This document shows, piece after piece, positions 32,531 to 32,767 of a stretch of DNA of 32,767 nt; position 1 is the first letter of the stretch, and each line of letters opens with the position of its first letter. The translations under genes and the position numbers were made by a program. Below the pieces are notes generated by a model. It saw nothing but the letters and a program-made list of their open reading frames with translations. It ran no database searches and was not told the origin of the DNA. The DNA comes from Prevotellaceae bacterium (GTDB lineage: Bacteria; Bacteroidota; Bacteroidia; Bacteroidales; UBA932), in the NCBI GenBank assembly GCA_031288865.1, contig JAITQN010000065.1, positions 1 through 32,767 of the forward strand, in the 5' to 3' direction.

Positions 32531-32767
32531 CTATGCCTTCCTGAGCGCTTCCATATCTTCCCGGCTTGTGCCTTCAGGGTCGAATCCCATGGCTTTGGCC
32601 GCGAGGTAAATTTGCGCCGACTTCGATAAGGTGTCAACCATGTCGAAGGCCTCCATGATATTTTCACTTACCGCACACACGCCGTGTTTTTCCCACATCA
32701 CCACATCATATTCTTTCAGCATCTCTACGGTTGCATCGGCCAATGCGACAGAGCCGGGCATCTTGTA
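32531..32767 (-). CDS. rhaD: rhamnulose-1-phosphate aldolase, C-terminus (partial)
   Basis: The last 78 residues of a class II aldolase run in from the right edge. PGSVALADATVEMLKEYDVVMWEKHGVCAV followed by MEAFDMVDTLSKSAQIYLAAKAMGFDPEG is typical of RhaD, which splits L-rhamnulose 1-phosphate into dihydroxyacetone phosphate and L-lactaldehyde in the cytoplasm. The active-site zinc histidines lie mostly outside the visible part, although the EKHG segment is present. Its presence directly upstream of the GH78-SusCD operon supports rhamnose as the sugar released by this locus. About 150 bases plus a promoter block separate the two, so they are probably separate transcripts. Confidence 0.88.
   Translation of the reverse strand, partial: YKMPGSVALADATVEMLKEYDVVMWEKHGVCAVSENIMEAFDMVDTLSKSAQIYLAAKAMGFDPEGTSREDMEALRKA

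Overview
All coding in this window is on the minus strand. The sequence is from a member of the Bacteroidota, most likely the order Bacteroidales. The main evidence is a complete SusC/SusD pair with two surface lipoproteins, -7 boxes of the TAnnTTTG type, several SPII lipoproteins, an RteC-like gene and sparse Shine-Dalgarno sites. I cannot name the genus.

Layout from the right end, in the direction of transcription. (a) 32531-32767 is the C-terminus of rhamnulose-1-phosphate aldolase (rhaD). (b) 21941-32377 is a polysaccharide utilization operon: promoter/leader, GH78 alpha-L-rhamnosidase, SusC, SusD and two surface glycan-binding lipoproteins. (c) 20169-21865 is an AAA ATPase/PD-(D/E)XK gene with its own -7 box and terminator hairpin, bounded by 16-bp inverted repeats; it looks like an independent cassette. 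(d) 8665-20101 is a second run of glycan genes: a GH78-like enzyme, a DUF1080 protein, a Tat-exported Gfo/Idh/MocA oxidoreductase, a BIG2 plus phosphodiester-glycosidase lipoprotein, a chimeric beta-propeller/beta-helix protein, a TIM-barrel hydrolase, a GH127-type enzyme, and a deletion-fused pair of Gfo/Idh and DUF1080 remnants. (e) 7352-8682 is a complete IS3-family element with a 3-bp target duplication. (f) 2145-7290 is a second promoter/leader nearly identical in design to that at 32.3 kb, driving GH78, a DoxX membrane protein and a membrane-anchored Gfo/Idh oxidoreductase. (g) 1-2079 is a piece of an integrated conjugative or mobilizable element: a frameshifted rteC-like gene, a terminator, a Toprim/primase-like gene, a small coiled-coil protein and the start of a membrane protein.

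Together the genes point to uptake and breakdown of a rhamnose-rich glycan such as pectic rhamnogalacturonan. SusCD would import oligosaccharides, GH78 and GH127 enzymes would remove rhamnose and arabinofuranose, and RhaD would act in rhamnose catabolism. The Gfo/Idh and DUF1080 genes suggest a parallel oxidative route through 3-keto-glycosides. The locus is unusually mosaic: shared signal-peptide DNA between unrelated enzymes, an in-frame chimera, a deletion fusion, a 7-bp tandem duplication followed by an IS insertion, a palindrome inserted inside a GH78 gene, and a stop codon in the fourth codon of the main GH78 gene. No tRNA, rRNA or CRISPR array was seen, and no dedicated PUL regulator (HTCS, AraC or ECF-sigma/anti-sigma pair) lies in the window.
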